64,000 nt of DNA from Levilactobacillus angrenensis. Lineage in GTDB: Bacteria; Bacillota; Bacilli; Lactobacillales; Lactobacillaceae. Where the stretch lies: positions 62,001 through 126,000 of the forward strand of contig NZ_RHOB01000001.1 in NCBI RefSeq assembly GCF_003946085.1. The letters run 5' to 3'. The position numbers and the translations under genes were made by a program. Shown in pieces: positions 59,544 to 64,000 of the stretch (the first letter of the stretch is position 1; each line of letters opens with the position of its first letter). Below the pieces are notes generated by a model that saw only the letters and a program-made list of their open reading frames with translations, was not told where the DNA came from and ran no database searches.

Positions 59544-60116
59544 TTAGAACGGTAAATCATCATCGGAAATGTCAATTGAATCACCGGAGTTGGCAAACGG
59601 ATCGGCTGAGTTATTGTTCCCAGCATTCCCCTGATTGTTGTTTCCGGGATTAGGTGTCGTATTTTGAGTAGGACCAGACTGTGCTGGATTACCACTCGTG
59701 TACGGGTTGGCATTTTGATTCTGATTCTGCTGAGGAGCATTATTATTCATGGAACCGCCATTGTAGTTACCACCGGCGTTATTGTTCGCGTTGCGTGAAC
59801 GCGGTTCAAGGAACGAAAAGTCCTCGACAACAACTTCGGTAACGTAAACACGTTGGCCCTGTTGATTTTCGTAATTCCGGGTCTGGATGCGCCCTTCAAT
59901 TCCAACAAGGGAACCCTTGTGGAAGAAGTTGGCAAAGTTTTCCGCAGATTTGCGCCAAATGACACAACTTACGAAATCAGCTTCCCGTTCACCAGATTTG
60001 TTGGTGAACCGCCGATCAACGGCCAGCGTGAAGGTGGCAACAGCAGCACCGCCTTGGGTGTAGCGTAAGTCAACATCCCGTGTCAGTCGGCCAGTAAGTA
60101 CTACTCGGTTGATCAT
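59544..60116 (-). CDS. ssb: Single-stranded DNA-binding protein
   Basis: A 190-residue protein. OB fold at 1-110 ([37 protein letters not shown]), Asn/Gln-rich linker, acidic tip ending [10 protein letters not shown] that recruits partner proteins. ATG 60116 has AGAGGAG upstream. Between rpsF and rpsR, the usual order. Confidence 0.98.
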   Translation of the reverse strand: MINRVVLTGRLTRDVDLRYTQGGAAVATFTLAVDRRFTNKSGEREADFVSCVIWRKSAENFANFFHKGSLVGIEGRIQTRNYENQQGQRVYVTEVVVEDFSFLEPRSRNANNNAGGNYNGGSMNNNAPQQNQNQNANPYTSGNPAQSGPTQNTTPNPGNNNQGNAGNNNSADPFANSGDSIDISDDDLPF

Positions 60117-60152
60117 TGCTGAATAACTCCTCTCAAAAAGTTAAAGTTTAAA

Positions 60153-60449
60153 TTAGTCTTCGCGCTTAACGATCATGTGACGTAAGATGCTGTCATTGAT
60201 CTTGGATAAACGGTCGAATTCGTTTAAGGCTTCGTCATTAGTTGCGTTTAACGTGATAACGTGGTAGATACCTTCGTTAAAGCCACCAATTTCGTATGCG
60301 AACCGACGCTTTGACCAGTCTTTCGAGTTGATCAATTCTGCACCGTTGTCAGTCAGTAACTTGTCGAAGCGTTCAACCAAAGCGGTCTTTGCGGCATCGT
60401 CAAGGTCTGGACGAATGATGTAGGTGATTTCGTATTTAGTAGTTTCCAT
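60153..60449 (-). CDS. rpsF: 30S ribosomal protein S6
   Basis: A 98-residue protein. [18 protein letters not shown] start, [24 protein letters not shown] motif. ATG 60449 has AAGGAGG upstream. First gene of the operon; S6:S18 often autoregulate through the leader. Confidence 0.98.
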   Translation of the reverse strand: METTKYEITYIIRPDLDDAAKTALVERFDKLLTDNGAELINSKDWSKRRFAYEIGGFNEGIYHVITLNATNDEALNEFDRLSKINDSILRHMIVKRED

Positions 60450-60569
60450 GAATGTTACACCTCCTTATGGACTTCAGGCCCCCGCTGCAATGCGGAAGCA
60501 AGGAGAGACACTAGCGTAAGCCAGATACTCACAAGCTAGTAGTATAGCATAGATTGATTGCTGAAGCAA
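60450..60569 (-). promoter_or_regulatory. Promoter and leader of rpsF operon (candidate S6:S18 leader)
   Basis: On the minus strand TTGCTT (60564-60569), 17-bp spacer, TATACT (60541-60546). The leader contains CCGC-ATTGCA-GCGG just before the ribosome binding site, similar in layout to S6:S18-binding leaders known in Firmicutes (assignment inferred). Confidence 0.65.
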
Positions 60570-60664
60570 ATCGGGGCCGACCGATGGGTTGCTTACTTAC
60601 GTTACATAGGTCAACTCCGTAAAAAATCCACGAATATTTTTTGCCAGACCAACTTTTTTTAAAA

Positions 60665-61462
60665 TTATTCTGGCTGGTCTGCCAACCGAAAGAACGCTGC
60701 TCGTTCCGGCTGTGTCATTTTCAGTGCCAGCGCCAATAACAGGTAACAATCTGGCAATAAATACGTACTCTGCTGTTGTTCGTCCCAGGCAATGGCTTCT
60801 CGTAAATACTGAATTGCTGCTTGTGGGCGGTTTAAGTTTAAAAGCGTTTGGGCGTATTGGTAAAAGACCAGTGTTAAATTTGCCGAAGCATCCCGTACGC
60901 GGCCCTGGCGCATAACGGTCACGGCGCGGTCAAACCCCGACAGGTCCGGGTCAGCCGACGCAAGGCCACTGACGCTATTTTCCGCCGCCAGTAATAGCAG
61001 GTCCAGCGAGCGGTAGATCTGGGGATACTGCGGTGTCATGAACATGAGTCCGGCCCGCAAATGCAGCTGGGCCGCCTCCACATCCCCAATTGCCGCCAAC
61101 GACCGTCCATAGTAATACAAGACGGCTTGGCGATCTGTGTCGGTCGTCAGCTGATGAAGCACATCACCAGCGGCCACATTAGCCACCAGTTGCCCGTAGG
61201 CCTGATGCTGCCACCAAGATTGTAGCTGCCGACTAAACGCTGGCAGACGGTGAATGGGGTAGCTCTGCGGCAGTGGTTGATTGCGCACGATGCCTAATTG
61301 CTGATACAGTTGCGTCAACTGTGCCACGCTCGGCGACTGCTGCCCCTGTTCAATTGCTGCCAACACATTCAGTGGACACAAACGCGTCGCCAAAGCGGCC
61401 AGCGCCACGCCTTGTTGTTGGCGACACTGATGTAAATAACTGCCGACAGATTCTCCCGTCAT
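60665..61462 (-). CDS. Xre-family regulator with TPR-like C-terminal domain
   Basis: A 265-residue protein. HTH at about 7-55 (SYLHQCRQQQGVALAALATR, LAAIEQGQQSPSVAQL), then helical repeats typical of RNPP/TPR regulators (about 70-260), with repeated Leu/Tyr/Ala positions. ATG 61462 has GGGGGAAGG upstream. Such regulators often bind peptide pheromones, but no peptide gene is seen here. An extended -10 (TGGTATAAT) at 61574-61582 on the minus strand could be its promoter. It lies just below the BspA-like surface protein gene and might control it. Confidence 0.85.
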   Translation of the reverse strand: MTGESVGSYLHQCRQQQGVALAALATRLCPLNVLAAIEQGQQSPSVAQLTQLYQQLGIVRNQPLPQSYPIHRLPAFSRQLQSWWQHQAYGQLVANVAAGDVLHQLTTDTDRQAVLYYYGRSLAAIGDVEAAQLHLRAGLMFMTPQYPQIYRSLDLLLLAAENSVSGLASADPDLSGFDRAVTVMRQGRVRDASANLTLVFYQYAQTLLNLNRPQAAIQYLREAIAWDEQQQSTYLLPDCYLLLALALKMTQPERAAFFRLADQPE

Positions 61463-61573
61463 CGTCCTTCCCCCTACTCTCGATTTAGTTGTTAATGCTA
61501 AGATACCAAACGGTAAAGAGAAAGTAAACAGATTAAATCATATACAATTATTTAAATATTTTAAACAATTTTG

Positions 61574-61582
61574 ATTATACCA
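61574..61582 (-). promoter_or_regulatory. Extended -10 promoter of the Xre/TPR gene
   Basis: TGGTATAAT on the minus strand in a very AT-rich gap; 110 bp before the start codon. No clear -35. Confidence 0.5.
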
Positions 61583-61675
61583 GGATTAATCAACGACCAT
61601 CCTATTCGATATAATATCATCACTAAACAGCTAAACTCGCAAAACGATTAGTCACTGTATAAATTACTTAAGTAT

Positions 61676-64000
61676 TTACCGTCGACGCCACCAATACCAT
61701 CCTAAGACTCCTAGCATCAGGCTGCCCCAAATCAGGGCTACCTGAGACAGCTGTTCACCCGTTGCGGGTAATTGTCGATTCGTGGGCTGAGCTGCTGTAG
61801 ACTGCGCTCGTGGGTGTCTTGCCGGTGAACCTGCTGACTGCCGCGGACGTTTTCGCTGTACTGGCTGGGAGATAGGTTTACCCGGCTGTTTTGGCGAATC
61901 AATCGTATCGGCAGAATTCCCCGTATGCACTGGTTGATCTGGCTGCGGTGTGACTTGTGCGGCTGCAGACCCAGATTTGCTGGGTTGTGTCGGTTTCGGC
62001 TGAGGGTTTGGGTTGAGGGTTGGTGCTGGGTTTGGCTCCGGATTTGGTCTCGGGGTTGGGCCCGGGTTGGGCCCCGGATTTGGTTCTGGGTTTGGCGCTG
62101 GGTTTGGCGCTGGATTTGGCCCTGGATTCGGTTCTGGGTTTGGCTCCGGATTCGGCTCCGGATTGGGTTCTGGTTTCGGCTCTGGACTTGGTTCTGGGCT
62201 TGGTTCTGGGCTTGGTTCCGGGTTGGGCCCTGGGTTCGGTTCCGGATTTGGTTCCGGATTTGGTTCCGGATTTGGCCCTGGATTCGGGCTCGGTTCTGGG
62301 CTCGGTTCTGGGTCAGGGTCAGGGTCAGGGTCAGGGTCAGGCCCCGGTGCAGGCGTCACCGGTAAGTGCCGATAATACAATTTGACAGACTGCCGCTCCT
62401 CTGTGAATTCCACGGACAGGTTGCCCGTGCTACTCCGCACAAACTCATATCCCGGAATCATCGGTGGCGTCAGGGAATAATTGGTACTGAGTTCTCCTCG
62501 TCTTACTTGTGACGGTGCCAGCGTCGCGTGCGTGGCCTGGTCTTCATAGTCAATCTGTATTTCAGACATCTGTGGCTTCCGTACATAGGTGTCCGCCACC
62601 GCCGGGCCATAGTTGTGCTCCAGGTCTGAAATTGACCACAGTCGTCCCTGAGGCTGGTCGATTGTCCCCGTACCTACAGCCTGCCACTGACTTTTGGCCC
62701 GACTAGCATTGTCGGAAACATCCAGCCCCACCGTATAATTATGCTGATCCAGCAAGATATCTTTTGCGCCCAAATGTAAGGTCTCCAGATTAGACATGTT
62801 GGCCAACATTTCCTCAGCCCGCCCATCCGTCCAAAAGAAGGGATCGTCAGAGCTGTAATCAAAGTGGGTCATGTCAAAACTAGAAATATCTAGATTTCTT
62901 ACGGCAGAATAATCAAACATTTTTTGCATACTGCCCGCATCATCTGTTTGCCATCCACGCACATTCAGTGTCGTCGTATGGGCTTTGCCAAACATCTGCT
63001 CAAAGTTTCTCACGTGGCGGACATCCCAATGCGATAAATCCAATGATTCCGCGCCCACATCACGAAACATCTGCTGCATCCGGGTCACGCGCCCAACGTC
63101 CCAATCCGTTAGCGCAAGGGTTTTGGCCGGCACAGACTGAAACATCATTTCCATGTCCGTGACGCGTCCCGTCTGCCAGCCGCTGACATTCAAGTAATTT
63201 AGGTACCGACACAGGCGAAACATTGATTCCATCGTGGTTACCGCGCCAACTTGCCACCGGTGTAGATCTAGTCGCTCCACGCCACTACCGCCAAACATGT
63301 CGTCCATTCTCGTAACCTGACGGGTATCCCAGTCTTCGATCCCCACTTGGGAGAGTTCCGGCGTACCATTAAACATGCCTCCCATGTTTGTAACTTGCCC
63401 CGTTTGCCAAGTACTGATTGCTAGATGCTGCAGGCTTTCCATCTCATCAAACGTATACGACATGTTCGTCACGTGGCTCACGTCCCAATGATCCAAATCC
63501 AATTGTTGAATTGCCGTCTTAGCAAACATGCCATTGATGAACTTTAAACTGGGCGTTTGCCAGTTTTCAACGTCCACTTCATACAGGGAACTATCCCCCC
63601 AAAACATATTCCACATACTGGTGACATGACTGACATCCCAAGCATCTAAATCCAAATATTCAAGCTGATGGTCCTCAGCGAACATGCTCATCATATTGGT
63701 GACATGACTGGTATCTAGCAGGTCTATTCCCCATATTCGCTCCAACTGATCTAAATTTTCAAATAAGCGGTCGCACATTGGCGGTAGCTGGACTGGTCCT
63801 AAAATCTGAATTTCTTGAATATTGGCTGAATACTTGCGCCAAGAAGGCTGGCTAGTCATTTTACCAGCCCCTATCTGAAGGACCCCATCGGCAAGCGTCC
63901 ATTTACTAGTGCCAGAATACCCCGAGGCTCGAATCCCCCACATTCTGGTCGTTGTCGTCACCGCATGACCATTTTTAACTGCCAACACGGGCTGATTATC
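61676..64000 (-). CDS. BspA-like LPXTG surface protein (5' end off the window)
   Basis: At least 774 residues, open to the window edge, so signal peptide and N-terminus are missing. Contains about a dozen BspA-type leucine-rich repeats (DUF285; recurring D-T-S/W-D-V-S-H-V-T-x-M-x-x-M-F) at about 75-400, a MucBP-like segment ([18 protein letters not shown]), then a proline-rich stalk of about 120 residues built from P-x dipeptides ([15 protein letters not shown]), and a sorting signal RQLPATGEQ with hydrophobic helix and WRRR tail. Probably anchored by sortase; a candidate adhesin. The long stalk is coded by a degenerate 6/12-bp repeat (about 62000-62345) prone to length change. Confidence 0.92.
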   Translation of the reverse strand, partial: DNQPVLAVKNGHAVTTTTRMWGIRASGYSGTSKWTLADGVLQIGAGKMTSQPSWRKYSANIQEIQILGPVQLPPMCDRLFENLDQLERIWGIDLLDTSHVTNMMSMFAEDHQLEYLDLDAWDVSHVTSMWNMFWGDSSLYEVDVENWQTPSLKFINGMFAKTAIQQLDLDHWDVSHVTNMSYTFDEMESLQHLAISTWQTGQVTNMGGMFNGTPELSQVGIEDWDTRQVTRMDDMFGGSGVERLDLHRWQVGAVTTMESMFRLCRYLNYLNVSGWQTGRVTDMEMMFQSVPAKTLALTDWDVGRVTRMQQMFRDVGAESLDLSHWDVRHVRNFEQMFGKAHTTTLNVRGWQTDDAGSMQKMFDYSAVRNLDISSFDMTHFDYSSDDPFFWTDGRAEEMLANMSNLETLHLGAKDILLDQHNYTVGLDVSDNASRAKSQWQAVGTGTIDQPQGRLWSISDLEHNYGPAVADTYVRKPQMSEIQIDYEDQATHATLAPSQVRRGELSTNYSLTPPMIPGYEFVRSSTGNLSVEFTEERQSVKLYYRHLPVTPAPGPDPDPDPDPDPEPSPEPSPNPGPNPEPNPEPNPEPNPGPNPEPSPEPSPEPSPEPKPEPNPEPNPEPNPEPNPGPNPAPNPAPNPEPNPGPNPGPTPRPNPEPNPAPTLNPNPQPKPTQPSKSGSAAAQVTPQPDQPVHTGNSADTIDSPKQPGKPISQPVQRKRPRQSAGSPARHPRAQSTAAQPTNRQLPATGEQLSQVALIWGSLMLGVLGWYWWRRR

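Noticed and set aside
62013-62385. Plus-strand Gly/Ser- and Leu/Asp-rich open frames
   Set aside because: They are the antisense of the proline-rich stalk repeat; low complexity keeps all frames open.
1-64000. CRISPR arrays, prophage or toxin-antitoxin/defence loci
   Set aside because: No regular spacer-repeat array, no cas, phage structural, integrase or recognisable defence genes; the DUF2075 ATPase alone is not enough.

Overview
The window looks like the origin-proximal chromosome of a Lactobacillaceae species, most like the Levilactobacillus brevis group. This is inferred from moderately high GC, GGAGG-type ribosome binding sites, LPXTG and WxL-like surface proteins, a GH43/GPH pentoside locus, and the conserved block walR-walK-yycH-yycI-walJ-htrA-rlmH together with gdpP-rplI-dnaB and rpsF-ssb-rpsR. 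These housekeeping genes run leftwards, so the origin (dnaA-dnaN-gyrBA) should lie beyond the right edge. Seven parS or near-parS palindromes (ParB sites) occur at 2.4, 12.5, 18.9, 22.0, 52.3, 59.04 and 59.2 kb, and the rlmH-htrA gap holds a cluster of DnaA boxes.

Layout. 1-7.4 kb: a MarR regulator coupled to a proline iminopeptidase (cut by the edge), a small membrane protein, an RsgA-type GTPase, a TetM-like translational GTPase and a large protein of unknown function. 7.4-23 kb: an accessory region with small secreted proteins sharing the motif P-[KR]-x-[LF]-R-x-[TSN]-W, two large paralogous Ig-like/WxL-like surface proteins, an MFS exporter, an EAL protein, an NADH oxidase, an acetyltransferase, a DUF2075 ATPase and a frameshifted small gene. 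22.7-28 kb: ArsR/DJ-1, a quinone-oxidoreductase-like enzyme and an LRR/MucBP LPXTG adhesin. 28-32.5 kb: beta-xylosidase, pentoside transporter and AraC regulator with a cre site. 32.6-35 kb: more small secreted proteins. 35.3-44.3 kb: rlmH, htrA and the WalRK operon. 45-53.5 kb: tRNA-Lys, a YczE-like membrane protein, a secreted metzincin, an orphan OppA behind a T-box with an apparent arginine specifier, MFS, flavoprotein and alcohol dehydrogenase. 54-60.5 kb: dnaB, rplI, gdpP, a MerR regulator, rpsR-ssb-rpsF. 60.6-64 kb: an Xre/TPR regulator and a BspA-like LPXTG protein open at the edge.

The most unusual item is a 633-640 bp element present twice complete (10333-10965 and 16871-17510), once as a rearranged 5'-truncated copy (38775-39197) and perhaps once as a remnant (7361-7403). 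It has 13-bp terminal inverted repeats and direct repeats at its ends, encodes no transposase, and has a core that folds into a multi-stem structure in which differences between the two full copies are compensatory. It looks like a non-autonomous mobile element carrying a structured RNA. One copy sits in a second, shorter intergenic repeat family, one sits exactly at the stop codon of the NADH oxidase, and one splits the Wal operon.
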